Positions 1 to 11,761 of a stretch of DNA of 64,000 nt are shown piece by piece. The DNA comes from Gordionus sp. m RMFG-2023 (taxonomy: Eukaryota > Nematomorpha > Gordioida > Chordodea > Parachordodidae), in contig NC_088775.1 of the NCBI RefSeq assembly GCF_954871325.1, positions 43,625,561-43,689,560 of the forward strand, read 5' to 3'. The notes under the pieces were generated by a model. It was given only the letters and a program-made list of their open reading frames with translations. It made no database searches and was not told the origin of the DNA. Made by a program: the position numbers and the translations under genes. Position 1 is the stretch's first letter. The number at the start of each line of letters is the position of its first letter.

Positions 1-96
1 TAAACCCATGGGATACACTTATTGAAATGGACCCTCTAGTAAAATGAAGGATATTAGTAACATTCTAATGGCTAGAAAAGTTATATGAGATACTCT
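1..96 (-). pseudogene. nad4: numt: nad4 fragment, distal piece
   Basis: Read on the minus strand with the invertebrate mitochondrial code, this stretch continues the NADH dehydrogenase subunit 4 reading that stops at 5833 on the far side of a transposon. Across the junction the reading gives KMMMAYSGVSHM, matching the conserved nad4 core (KMMIAYSSVSHM in many animals), followed here by a hydrophobic segment. The nuclear position, between transposons and with no complete mitochondrial context, makes it a numt and not a working gene. It probably continues left of the window. Confidence 0.75.
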
Positions 97-370
97 CAGT
101 GGCCCCTACAATGAAGGAGGGGGGGGGGTCCGAAGCAACTGCTTCAGTAAATTTGAGTGGTGGTACTTTTTTTTTTAATTTAAATAAAAAAATTTTTTTT
201 AAATTTTCTTTATTATTTAATTCCTTTACTGTTTTATTACATCCATCATGATCAGGGTTGCCAGGTCAAAATTTTCAAATTGTGGGAGAAATTCGGTATT
301 TTGTGGGAGTAATATAAAAATTGTGGGAGAAATATAAAAATTGCTAAACAAATTTTTTTGCGGGCTCGAA

Positions 371-640
371 TCTATTTTCCAAAATAAAATAGGTAATTAA
401 TTTTCAAAATAAAATAGCCAACTATTTAAAATAAAATAGCCAAATTTTTCAAAATAAAATAGCCAACTATTTTTCAAAATAAAATAGCTAACTATTTTTC
501 AAAATAAAATAGCCAACTATTTTTCAAAATAAAATAGCCAACTATTGATCAAAATAAAATTTCCAACTCTTTTTCAAAATAAAATAGGTAACTATTTTCC
601 AAAATAAAATACGCAACTATTTTTCAAAATAGGTAATTAT
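371..640. repeat. 26-bp tandem array inside hAT copy A
   Basis: About ten imperfect copies of a unit built on TTTTTCAAAATAAAATAGCC plus AACTA. The same array is present at 59861-60104 in copy B, so it belongs to the element and may serve as subterminal sequence. Confidence 0.85.
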
Positions 641-935
641 AGTAGAACACAAAATTTCTTAAATACTATCTTTATTATTAAAATAACATATTGATTTATT
701 ATAATATATTAATTTTGTTTATAAATAATAACCAACGATCTTTTTTAAATACAAAAGAATGTAAACAAGATAAAATTTTATAAAAAAATTGTAATTTTAC
801 AATGTAAAAAAATATATTTTATGCTAATGTATAAATAAGATTTTATAAAAAAACAAACAATTTTAAATTTACAATGTAAAAAATAATTATAATCAGTGCG
901 GGGAAGTTGTTCTACAGTATTTAGTTAATACAATG

Positions 936-1760
936 TGGGAAGGGAATATGATATTTTGAGGCATCAAAAATCTTGAAAGCATAAATCAGTACAGAGCAGT
1001 CTATCAACATCTATTGCAAAACAAAAATATTCTTCAAAAATAAGAAATAATAGAGATGCAACTACAGTTGCGGAAATGGTAAATACCTATCATGCAGTAC
1101 AACATTCAGAGAGCTACTTAACATCACAATGTTGGTAGAATCTTTCCCCATAATATTTAACGACTAATATAAATGAAAAGTATACTTTGTAGAACACAAA
1201 TGAGCAAGGCTATCATCAATGTTTTAGGATATAAATCCAGAAGGTTAATTCTTGACGATTTGAAAGATGTGCAAACATATGCAATTCTAAGAGATGCATC
1301 TAATAAGGAAATATCATAACATTTCCCTTGATCCTCCTCTATTTCAAAAAATTAATGTCATTTCAATAAAACTATTAATAAATTTTTCTCCAGATATGAA
1401 ATATCCAAAGACATAGCTAACCATATATAATGGTAAATATGGCAGATTTGGCATTACCAATGAATTGCATGGCAGCTTTCTGATTTGATAATTCCTCAGT
1501 GAATTTTGCAAAAACCAGAGTGTATTTACAGAATTGAGTCAGCTTAATGTTGGTTGACAGGTTCCTCCTAATACGCGCCATCGTAGAATTTTAAAATTTT
1601 ACAAACCTTTAAAAAATAAATAGATTATAAAAGCTGTCCTAATATTTTGAAAAAAATTTTCAAAAATAAATGGCAGAAGTATATTTAGGAATTTTACACA
1701 TAGGAAATCTACTATATGCTGTTAATATGCAGTTGCAATCAGAAGAATATAATTTAATAA
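936..1760 (+). pseudogene. degenerate hAT transposase, N-terminal type, copy A
   Basis: The first part reads as the usual hAT N-terminal region: a DILRHQKSSKH-like stretch, then STSIAKQKYSSK, then AEMV..YHAVQHSESYLTSQCW, which in hAT proteins lies just after the zinc finger. Further on, MSKAIINVLG and DDLKDVQTYAILRDASNK correspond to the start of the minus-strand relic at 3274 (MSKAITNVLG, DELKEGHPYAILTEASNK), showing that the two relics are paralogous. Many stops and shifts break it. In copy B the N-terminal part (60398-60601) stays open for 67 codons. Confidence 0.75.
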
Positions 1761-1960
1761 AGGTTCAATAAATTATGCTGCAGAAATACCAAAGTAAGAA
1801 TATTATTACTATTATCGTAATTATTAATAAGATTTAATATGATGTCATGTTTGAGGAGATTGTAATGCTTCTTTATTTTTATGATTTGCCAGATATTTAT
1901 AAAATTCCTGGCATGACATTTTATAATTTTGTTTAACCATTAACTCGGCCTCTAATGTTG

Positions 1961-3274
1961 TTAAAGCAATTCGATTCTCTCCTTTCTCCAGGCAGTCCTC
2001 ATCAGGCTAAAAATGCGCTCCGATGAGGCATTAGAATGAGGTAAGGAGAAAACATACTCGCAAATTTTTTCCAAGCATGGGGATTTATCGTTATTACGAA
2101 AAAATTCCACCCATTTCTCCTCTGCTTTTAGACCATCTAACTTTAAGTATTCTGGCGAATCATAAAAAATGGAAAAAATTACAATCTCTTCAAACAAGGC
2201 TTCAATGTCTATCGGTAATTTTAATATATTTATTAAATTGCAAAAACCATCAAATGATGGTTTCTGTTCCAAGGTCATAATATTTACACACTTGTAAATA
2301 GAGTTATTAAAATCAAATCTTGATTGTAAATATTCCAAAATTGTCTTAATAAAAATATTTGCTTCATTTAAAAATACGTTAATTATAGTAATATTTGAAC
2401 ATTTTAATATGATATTTTTAGCAATAGCGCCATAAAATTTATTATCTATTTTTAACTGTAGAGATGAACAGAGCTGTAACATGATTTTGTGAATCTTTAT
2501 CAATAAAGAATCTTCTGATTGCAACTGAATATTAACTACATGAAGTAGATTTCCTACATGTGAAACTAATCCCAAATATGCTTCTGACATTTTATCCTCG
2601 AAAAAATTTTTCAAAATTTTATGACAGCTTTTAAAATCTTTATTTAAGAAGTATTTCTTTAAGGGTTCGTAAAATTTTAAAATTCTCTCGATGGCAGGTA
2701 TTAATGATAACCACCTGATAGGTACATATCGCAACAACTCTCACCATTCCAAATCAAACCACTCCACCAATTCTTTTAATTCAGTGACTCTTTTAATTGA
2801 TGAACTAAATTCGTTAAAACATTTCATCACAATTACTTCGACATCTACAGATAGTACATTCATTGCCTTCTTGCAAGAATTATGCAGTATATGGCATATA
2901 CAGCCAATTGGTATTAATTCATTATTGTGCTGCCTCAATTCGGTAAATACACTTTGATTTTTACCAAAATTAACAGAGGCATTATCAGCGCAGAAAGCTG
3001 ACATGCAACTCATTGATAACCCTGAATCAGCTATATTTATCATTATGTGGTTAGCTATATCGTTGGATTTTTCACTATCGGATGAAAAAAATTTCAATAG
3101 TTTTATAGAAATGCCCTTATTCTTGTTGAAATAGCGAAGGATCAGGGGAAATGTTTTAATATTTCCCTTATTTGATGCCTCTGTTAAAATAGCATATGGA
3201 TGTCCTTCTTTCAATTCGTCTAGAATTGACCTCTTGAATTCAGGTCCTAACACATTTGTGATAGCCTTGCTCAT
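1961..3274 (-). pseudogene. hAT transposase relic (KIAA1586-like branch), copy A
   Basis: From 3274 downwards the order is: a MSKAITNVLG start region; the RNase-H-fold core with CADNASVNFG and GCICHILHN (the hAT aspartate and CxxH motifs); a long helical part; and a C-terminal dimerization motif, SLPHSNASSERIFSLMR. One in-frame TGA, near 2738-2740, splits it into readings of 177 and 258 codons. The same TGA is present in copy B, so it predates amplification. No BED-type zinc finger is seen upstream of 3274. The C-terminal end differs from copy B after SSER. The call is secure for hAT; the branch name is from recall of related host proteins. Confidence 0.85.
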
Positions 3275-3655
3275 TTTTGTCCTACCACAAGTAAAGTTAG
3301 CACTATTTTGGAGTCGTTAAATATTTAAAAACATTAAAATGCTAAAAAAAGAATTGTGGGAGAAATTAAAAAATTGTGGGAGCTTTTTGTGGGAGATTTC
3401 TAATTGTGGGAGTTTTGTGGGAGTGAGATGTATGTGGGTAAACTAAAAAATTGTGGGAGACTCCCACTGATGGGGGAAGACATGGCAACCCTGATCATGA
3501 TAAAATGATTTCTGGTTTATAAATGTAATTATAAGACCCCCCCCCCCACTTAATATTTAATTTAATATATATTAACGGAAATTTTGTTCGATGTTTAGTA
3601 AATTAGGTTGTTATCCTAGATTTCTTGTCATAAATTATTTTTCCAATATTAAAAT

Positions 3656-5645
3656 ATGCCTAAAAATATTAACCAAAAAAAATACAAATGCCGTATTTAA
3701 AATTGCAAATCGCATAATATAAGAGATTATAAATGGATAGATCACATTAGAAAAAGACATGGTGGGCTTAATTTTAACGATATAATGTATATACAACAAA
3801 ATGAAGAAAGAAAAAGGGATAAAAAAAATAAGGGATTAAAAGCGAAATTATATTCAAATCTATTATCATATAATAACATAAATATTCTCATTGAAACCAT
3901 GAAAAATATGGTTATAAAAAAACAAAATGAGATTACATTTAATAGGTGCTTTTCAATCATAGTTGGTGGCACATATGATGTTTCGAAATCAGAAGCAATA
4001 GCTTTGAAAGTAAGATATGTTGAAAATAGTGAGACGCCGAAGCCTGTTGAAAGACTGATTGACATATATTGTACGGGAAATACCACAGGTCTCGATATTA
4101 AGCATAATATAATATCCAAACTTGGCTCGATAAATTTACCCCTTTAATTCCTAGTTGAGCAAAGTTATGATAGCGCCTCAAACATGAGTGGAAGAATCAA
4201 TGGTGTGCAGGCCTTGATTAGAGCAGAGGCGCCAAAGGCAGCTTTTATTTGGTGTTATTGTCATCGATTAAATTTAATCATTGTTCAATTATGCCAATCA
4301 ATTAAAGAACTTCGAAATGTTCTAGGAATACTAGATGAGATTTATATCTATTTTAATGGTGTAAAAATGAGATACTCAAAAAATGTCAGTGTAATGATCT
4401 GAAAAAATCACAACGATTTCTACGCATCAAGAATACCACTCGGTAATATTTATTTAGATTTAAAATGTTTTTTTATTTAGAAGCTGGCTATCGTCATCTA
4501 AAGCTATTGTAAATTTTTTTATACTTTATGATGCCTTGAGGGCAGCTTTAACAAATTTAAAGGCTGAAGATCCTGCCACTTCCAATATGACTAGTGCTAT
4601 AGTCTTTAGAATAGATAAATTTGATTTTATCTTATCACTTTGTGTTTTGGATAAATTATTGTTGATAACAAGTTTGGCTTGTACAAAATTGCAAACCATT
4701 TCTAAGAATATAGGGTATGCAATAAATCAAATTCAATTGGCAAAAGATTGCTTGATTAATTTGAGAAGTATAATATAAATTATTGTCTTAATTATTTTTT
4801 AATCTAATAGATAATAACACTGAATTTTTGGATGTTTTTTCAAAGGCACAAGATTTTATGAAGGAGAGAAATCTACCTTTTGATTTTGAAAGTTTTAGAC
4901 TTCAAACATTACAATCCAAAAAGGAGACACTTTCATCATTAAATGTATAAATTTTTTTTAGCTTTAAAATTGTGTGTTTTAGGCTGCACTTGATTTAATT
5001 ATTATGCAGTTTAACGAGAGATTTAATGATGATTCGATGAAATTTTTACATCAAACATCATTTTTTACGCCAAAGGAAATGGCAGAAAAATCAATTATTA
5101 AAGAAGATATCGAGGATATCTGTGATTTTTACAATTGAAATTCAAGTCTAATTTTCGAAGAAATGTTGAAGTTTAGAAATATTTATAAGGGCAAAAATGG
5201 GGAATGTAAACTCATGACCTAGAGGTTCAAGAATCTAAAGATTTGTCAGATTCTGAGAAAATTTATTTAATTAAAATATTTTTACCAATACATTATTTAG
5301 CTTCTTCTGATGATGATGATGATAATTCAGGGACTTACGATTTAGATTGGGAAAACAATTCATTTATTTTACCTTATCGTCTACTTTACAATTTTTCTGC
5401 TTTCCCTAATTTAAGAATTTTATATAAATATTTATTAACCATTCCTACAATCTCATGTACTGCCGAAAAAGTCATGAGTAAAATTAAATTAATTAAAACA
5501 AGACTTCGTAGTACCATGTAGATACATTTCTCAATAATTTAACCATATTATCAATGGAAAAAAATTTATTTAAACAATTAAATATTGGTGAAATTATAAA
5601 TTCTTTCGCTTTCTCTTCCCCTAATTTATCTAAATTATTAATTTA
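3656..5645 (+). pseudogene. ZMYM1-like hAT transposase relic with tiny introns
   Basis: Parts in order: a zinc-finger-like start with two Cys and IRKRHGG; a core with YDVSKSEAIALKVRYVEN, where the first catalytic Asp is expected; QSYDSASNMSGRINGVQALI; a CYCHRLNLIIVQ motif; a helical middle; and the dimerization tail FPNLRILYKYLLTIPTISC..LIKTRLRSTM. Three GT..AG introns restore the frame and the family alignment: 4443-4480 (38 nt), 4768-4810 (43 nt) and 4945-4982 (38 nt). Roughly five stops or shifts remain, including one after LRSTM, beyond which another frame carries the C-terminal tail to about 5645. It is the own transposase of the 97-5832 element. Confidence 0.85.
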
Positions 5646-5832
5646 AAAATAATATTTATAAAGTGTATATTTTTTGCATTTTATTTATATTATATATTAA
5701 AAATTGATGCAATAAAAATTATTTTTGAAATTTATGGGTGTCATAAAATAATTATCATTTTTTCAAAAGGGGGGGGGGTACTTTTCAAGGGGGTATTCTG
5801 CTTCATTCGCTCAGAAAGTGTAGGGGCCACTG

Positions 5833-6110
5833 GATACTCCAGAATAAGCTATTATTATTTTTTCCGTCATTACTAAATGATATTCCGATTCTAGATATAA
5901 TTATCCCCAATAGAAGCGTCTACATCAGGATCCATACTATTAGCGGGGTCCCTATTAAAATTAGGAGTATCCGCTAATAGTATGGATCCTGATGTCGACG
6001 CTTCTACATGGGCCTTATGGAGCCAAAGATGGAAAATATAAATAGGAAGTTTTACTAAAAAGGCTAAAATGATAAGGAGTATTGTCCTTGAACCTCAACC
6101 TCTTAGGTTA
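5833..6110 (-). pseudogene. nad4: numt: nad4 fragment
   Basis: Minus-strand reading gives [18 protein letters not shown] and [15 protein letters not shown], the hallmark nad4 region (canonical [23 protein letters not shown]). It then runs into a fold-back (5912-6005) in which a short nad4 stretch is repeated on the opposite strand ([19 protein letters not shown] on the plus strand). Beyond that, the minus reading resumes and continues as MTEKMMMAYSGVS up to the hAT insertion site. The part of nad4 expected between LLKLG and KMMIAY is shortened. Confidence 0.85.
5912..6005. repeat. 35-bp inverted repeat within numt nad4
   Basis: The arms 5912-5946 and 5971-6005 are inverted copies with one mismatch, separated by a 24-bp loop. 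Both encode the same nad4 segment (EASTSGSMLLA), one on each strand. The mitochondrial segment was therefore duplicated in inverse orientation at or after insertion. Confidence 0.9.
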
Positions 6111-6167
6111 TCAGATATCACTAGTTCCTATCATGATGATAGTTTGAGGTTGAGGTTCAGGGACAAT
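6081..6167. repeat. 22-bp inverted repeat beside numt nad4
   Basis: The arms 6081-6102 (ATTGTCCTTGAACCTCAACC...) and 6146-6167 match as reverse complements with one mismatch over 22 bp, around a 43-bp spacer. This is the second fold-back within 200 bp in this numt. Confidence 0.85.
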
Positions 6168-6203
6168 AAAAGTAAAAGCAGCGGCGTTCTTGCTACAAAG
6201 TTT

Positions 6204-6273
6204 TACTAAAGTTTTAAGGAACATCTTCAACTTAAGAAGTTGATGCTTAATGGGTTGGATAAGCTATTTAGCA
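6204..6273 (-). tRNA. trnK: numt copy of mitochondrial tRNA-Lys (CTT)
   Basis: Minus strand: acceptor TGCTAAA pairs with TTTAGTA (one G-T), the D stem GCTT pairs with AAGC, and the anticodon stem TCAAC pairs with GTTGA around the 7-nt loop TTCTTAA, giving anticodon CTT. A short T arm (GTT/AAC) precedes the 3' acceptor strand. It directly follows cox2, as in most arthropod mitochondrial genomes. It is a non-functional numt copy with an intact-looking fold. Confidence 0.85.
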
Positions 6274-6307
6274 GATTGAAAATGTGTTGGATATTACATA
6301 GTTATTG

Positions 6308-6993
6308 TTATTGTTTGTTAATTCAATTAATAAAGTTTCTAGATGATACAGCTTCTAGGCAAATAGGCATGAATGAGTGGTTTACTCCGCAGATTTCTGA
6401 GCACTGACCATAGGTAATTAAAGGTTTTTTAGGTATAATAAAAATTTGGTTGATACGTCCTGGTACTGCATCTATTTTTACTGAAAATTGAGGTAGTGAA
6501 AATGAGTGAATTATATCTCTAGATGAAATTATTATTCGAGTTATAATTTTATAAGGGATAATTACATGGTTGTCAGAGTCTAAAAGTCGTTGTCTGTTAA
6601 GAGCTAGATCTGATTTTTATGTTATATAGGAGTCAAAATTTAAGTTTATAAAGTAGGAATATTCGTAATTTCAGTACCACTGGGATCCTATGACTTTAAT
6701 AGTAAGATCAGGTCAATGGGAGTCTTCATTAGAGTAGAGTACTTTTACTGTAGGTAATGCTATAGCTATTAAAACTACTATAGGAGTGGTGGTTCATAAA
6801 ATTTCAGTTATATTTATATGTGTCGTTTTAACTACAAAGGTTTTTGAGACTGTTACATCGACACATATAAAAAATACTATAATAGTCACTCCTACAATAA
6901 ATCTTACTGCAAAATGGTGTAAAATAATTAAATGTTATGTTCAGAGGAGGAAAAGAGTATATCTTGTAAGAATAGGGCACGTCAGGGGTTCAT
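6308..6993 (-). pseudogene. cox2: numt: cytochrome c oxidase subunit 2
   Basis: Nearly full length. It starts at ATG 6993 (MNPWRALFLQD) and ends with FINWINKQ and TAA at 6308. The CuA site is complete: YGQCSEICGVNHSFMPICLE near the C-terminus, with the upstream GSQWYWNYEY motif. At 686 nt the length is not a multiple of three. One shift lies early, near the first membrane segment, and one in-frame TAA lies in the middle, so it cannot make the enzyme subunit. It is separated from cox1 by 34 nt that contain no tRNA. Confidence 0.93.
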
Positions 6994-7027
6994 TTTTAAC
7001 TATAGATAATGTTATAGTTAAAAGTTG

Positions 7028-8520
<1,493 letters not shown>

Positions 8521-8639
8521 CATATATAATATCCATATTTATAAAGAATGACTATTCTCCTAATTCCAGATAAAGTGAAACGAATGAAATGAACGAAGTA
8601 ATACATATATTAAAGGGTTAGCTTCGATAAAATTGACTA

Positions 8640-9375
8640 CGTCTGTAAACAAATCCGGACACTAAAAAATAAGTACAAAAAATAAAATAAAACCAAAAAT
8701 ATCTTTATACAAAAAAGTTTGGTGAAACGGGATTTTAAATGTGGAGGAAGGAATCCTGAGGGGATTGTTATTACCATTTAAGTGTAATAAAATTAAATGT
8801 GCTATTATTAATACTAGCAAAATAAAAGGTAAAATAAAATGCAAAGAAAAGAATCGATTTAATGTAGGGTTTCCTACATTAAATCCCCCTCAAATTCAGA
8901 TAACTACGGGTTTTCCTAAAATAGGAATAGCGGAGATTATGTTAATAATAACAGTTGCCAGTAGGATATTTTCCCCCACGGAAGAACATAACCTAAAAAG
9001 GCTGTTATTATAGTTAAAAGTAGCAAAATTACCCCTGAGGATCATACCATATAATAACAAATGATCCGTAGAATAAACCACGAAAAATATGTAGATAAAT
9101 AAAAATAAAGGATGCACCTATAGAGTGGAGGTTACGTAACAAAAATCCTTCCCAAATATTATTCTCAATAGAGACTACTATAAAAAATGATTTATTGATA
9201 TCTGAAATGTAGTGTATAGAAAGAAAGAACCCTGTAATAAATTGGGATATAAAGAATAACCCTGTAACTGATCCTATGTTTCATCAATAATTAATGTTAG
9301 GAGGGGTTGGGAGATCAATAATGAATTTATTAATTTCATTAAACATTTCAGATTTTCGAATAGATTTATTTATCA
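8640..9375 (-). pseudogene. cytb: numt: cytochrome b
   Basis: Recognisable parts in order: INKFIIDLPTP; NMGSVTGLFF; the heme-binding helix with LLRNLHSIGASFLF; a diverged stretch ending [17 protein letters not shown]; then [20 protein letters not shown] and [20 protein letters not shown], which match the cytb C-terminal half. The usual PWGQMSFWGATV block is altered, and a segment between the two halves is missing. It lies directly upstream of cox1 on the same strand, an adjacency not found in the ancestral arthropod order. Confidence 0.9.
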
Positions 9376-9399
9376 TATTTATTATATAAAGTTTAGTTA

Positions 9400-9590
9400 G
9401 TAAAGGGTTCATATTGGAGTTGGAGACAAAACGCATGAATACAGAAATAAAATTAATATATCACCTGTGTAAGTTATAACAATAACCAAGGTAAACAAGG
9501 AGGAAGGTGCATCAAAATTTACTAAAACAGCTGCCTCTACTCTCAGAAGAACTAAGAGTATAACCCTAAAGGGTGGGAGATATATCCTAA
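9400..9590 (-). pseudogene. nad6: numt: nad6 C-terminal fragment (probable)
   Basis: The minus-strand reading VEAAVLVNFDAPSSLFTLVIVMTYTGDMLILFLYSCVLSP has the shape of the nad6 helix with its Y.G.MLVLFLY motif. The position immediately before cytb fits the ancestral nad6-cytb order. Sequence identity is weak, as usual for nad6, so the call leans on position. Confidence 0.6.
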
Positions 9591-9594
9591 TATT

Positions 9595-10084
9595 GCGGGA
9601 GCTGAAACTAGCTCCTTTTAGGGCTGGAGTGGTGAAGCGTTTAAAGTATAAATTAAATTATTTTTTAAATAAGGATAAATCTATTTATTTGTTATTTAAA
9701 TTTCAATAAAAATGAAATTTTATTTTATTTAAATTTAAGTGCTCCTGTTGAGCGCCTATTTAGTGTTGCTAAACAGGTTTTAGGGAAGAAGCGTGGATGT
9801 TTGTTAGATTCAAATTTAAAAAATTAATTACTTTTAAAAGCTAATAAAAGATTATAAATATTTTGATATCATTTAATATAAATAAAACTTTTAAGATAAA
9901 AAAATATGATTTTGTTTTGTGTACTTTCTAAAAAAATGAAAATCAGAGGAGCGGCTATCGAGTGGCACTCCATTACTTGAAGCGGGAGCTTGCACCTTTT
10001 AAAAATATATTCCCAAGGGCTAGCTCCTTTTGATAAGGTGAGAGCGGGAGCTAGCTACTTTCAAAAGGAACGTTCCCAACTCTG
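9595..10084 (+). mobile_element. decayed hAT fragment with dimerization motif
   Basis: Around 9735-9860 the plus strand reads SAPVERLFSVAKQVLGKKRG and LLDSN, then LLLKANKRL. This is the C-terminal dimerization motif of a hAT transposase, with one stop. The flanking AT-rich DNA carries GCGGGAGCT and TAGCTCCTTTT motifs on both sides. The right end reads GGAACGTTCCCAACTCTG (10084), a plausible hAT terminus. No left terminus or target duplication was found; the left edge meets the numt. Confidence 0.65.
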
Positions 10085-10290
10085 ATAAAAGCTAATAACT
10101 TTTTAAAATAACGACTATAATTTAAAATTATTTTTAAATATTTTTATAAAAAAAATAAAATATTGAAATTATTTTTATAAAAATCTAACAGCCAAAGAAG
10201 TTCAATAAGTGTACCCAAAGCCACGAATAAAATTTATGGAGAAAACTCCACCTAATAGTGCTTCCCCTCTCCTTAGCAAAATCCTGGCTG
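10085..10290. repeat. dispersed repeat, unit 1
   Basis: The stretch from TAATAACTTTTTAAAATAA to CTCCACCTAATAGTG recurs at 10655-10860 in the same orientation with moderate divergence. Both units end near a poly-C/poly-G tract. No coding content is seen. Confidence 0.6.
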
Positions 10291-10654
10291 CACCTATAAG
10301 TGCAAGTATTAAACTGTAGCTGTAGAAACAAAGCCGCCATTGGCTAGAAGATATTTTTGTATGAAATTTGTAAATTTTCCATATATTAAAGACACACAAT
10401 TTAAGAATATAGTAGTCAGTAGTTCCATTACTTTAATCGGTAAGCGTCTTCAGGGGGGGGGGGGGATATAAGTTAAACTCCAGTGAAATTCTTAAAGAAA
10501 TTAAATTCGGACAATTTACAAGCCAATCGCAAATTTCTCAGTTCTCGTAAATATCATATTAAACTAATAAAAAATTTTCCCATACATATCCCCCCCCCCT
10601 GTCTCCTCCAAAATGTATACAATATAAATAATCGTTTGAAAGAAAAATTAGTAA

Positions 10655-10860
10655 TAGTTAATAACTTTTTAAAATAATGACTGTGATTCAATATTTTTAG
10701 AAAAGAAGAACATTCTTGTAAAAAATAAGTTTAAATACCAAAATTATTTTCATTAAAATATTATATAGCCAAAGGTCTACAATAAGTGACCTAAAGACCT
10801 CTAATACAATCTAAAACCCCGCCTAATAGTTACCCCCCCCCCAACTATAGAATATTTTGA
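10655..10860. repeat. dispersed repeat, unit 2
   Basis: Direct repeat of 10085-10290: it shares the TTAATAACTTTTTAAAATAA start, the AGCCAAAG and CAATAAGTG.CC motifs, and CGCCTAATAGT near the end, followed by a poly-C run. The DNA between the units (10291-10654) holds further G/C runs and no recognisable gene. Confidence 0.6.
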
Positions 10861-11100
10861 TATAACTGTGCATCAATTCCAATGTTGTTAAAGTAGCGCA
10901 CTACTATTTAGAAAGTAACAAAGTAGCGCGCTACTTCGCTACTTTCAATTTTATATAATAAATATACATAAAAGTTGTAAAAAAAATATTTATAATTAAT
11001 TCTAAAATTAAAATTTTTATTTTACTTAATTTTGAAATTGAAATTTATATTTTAAAATCTGCATCATAAATCAAGTTTTCAAAATAATTTAGAAAATAAG

Positions 11101-11270
11101 TGTTGAATAATATGAATTGTATTTTTTAACGTGTATTATTCAAAATGTAGTTTTATTTTATTAAAGTTAACCTTTTTTATATTCTAATTTTTTTTATATT
11201 CTAATTTTTTTTATATAAATGATATGAAAAAGTGAAATAAATGAGATTAAAAAATTTTTACTTTTCTTCA
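11101..11270 (+). repeat. left LTR
   Basis: 170 bp, TG...CA bounded. It shares its start, middle and end with 14356-14546 and is followed at once by the putative primer-binding site. Confidence 0.88.
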
Positions 11271-11443
11271 TGGTATCCCGGCTGAGGATGGCTAAAAAAA
11301 CTCGCCATTATGTGTTATATTTTTTTTTTGAAATTTTTCTTTCCATTTTTTTTAATGGTGAGATTTTACACTTTAACATACAAAAACATTAAATTAATAA
11401 TAATAAAAAAAAATATTTTTTTCCCACACAATTCTATATAAAG

Positions 11444-11758
11444 GTGGATAATTTTCGAAAGGTAAATAATTTTCGATGTTTTGTTTTAAAATTAATAAAC
11501 ATACCACACGAGGTTTCGGTCTATGATATACTTTGGGAATTCACTTATAATTGTGGTATCCAATATATTCGAGGACCTGCCAGTGGAGATGTCTCCTTTG
11601 AATTCTTTAGTTTAAAAGAGATGTTACGTTGCTTTGAGGCATTGGACGGAAATTTTATGCTTACAATGAATCAGAGTTTATACAACTCCAATGCATATTT
11701 ACAAAAATATAAACGTCGTCATTTTTATTTTTATGTGATATTTTATAAAAATTATTAA
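11444..11758 (+). CDS. small reading upstream of gag in the LTR fossil, RRM-like look
   Basis: About 100 codons between the left LTR and the gag-like region. The pattern VYDILWEFTYNCGIQYI..GDVSFEFFSLKEMLRCFEALDG resembles the alternating strand-helix layout of an RNA-recognition fold. This is a visual impression only; I do not recognise the family. It is part of a fossil element. Confidence 0.35.
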   Translation: MDNFRKVNNFRCFVLKLINIPHEVSVYDILWEFTYNCGIQYIRGPASGDVSFEFFSLKEMLRCFEALDGNFMLTMNQSLYNSNAYLQKYKRRHFYFYVIFYKNY

Positions 11759-11761
11759 TAA

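Larger units (their letters stand above)
253..3493 (-). mobile_element. hAT transposon, copy A, with two converging transposase relics
   Basis: Terminal repeats are CAGGGTTGCCAGGTC on the left and CAGGGTTGCCATGTC on the right (one mismatch in 15). The target duplication ATCATGAT is perfect at 245-252 and 3494-3501. Both ends carry scattered GTGGGAG subterminal motifs. Inside are a 26-bp tandem array, a degenerate plus-strand transposase relic (936-1760) and a better preserved minus-strand relic (1961-3274). The relics are related to each other and point towards one another. A second copy of the same arrangement lies at 59765-62500, so this composite structure moved as a unit. Confidence 0.92.
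97..5832 (+). mobile_element. hAT transposon (ZMYM1-like), nested host element
   Basis: The ends are CAGTGGCCCCTACA at 97 and its reverse complement ending at 5832. The flanks are GATACTCT (89-96) and GATACTCC (5833-5840), a hAT-type 8-bp target duplication with one mismatch. A poly-G run lies just inside each end (about 118-128 and 5769-5778). The element sits in the nad4 part of the numt, so it is younger than the numt. Another hAT (253-3493) is inserted near its left end. The remaining body carries a plus-strand transposase relic of the ZMYM1-like hAT branch (3656-5645). Without the inner insertion it would be about 2.5 kb. Confidence 0.88.

Noticed and set aside
2077-2957. Plus-strand open frames opposite the hAT transposase (2077-2280, 2691-2957)
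   Set aside because: They are shadows of the minus-strand transposase, repeated identically in copy B at 61652-61855 and 62260-62556.
8560-8640. A separate tRNA between cytb and cox1 in the numt
   Set aside because: No cloverleaf with a proper anticodon arm could be folded; the stretch looks like a decayed cytb C-terminus.
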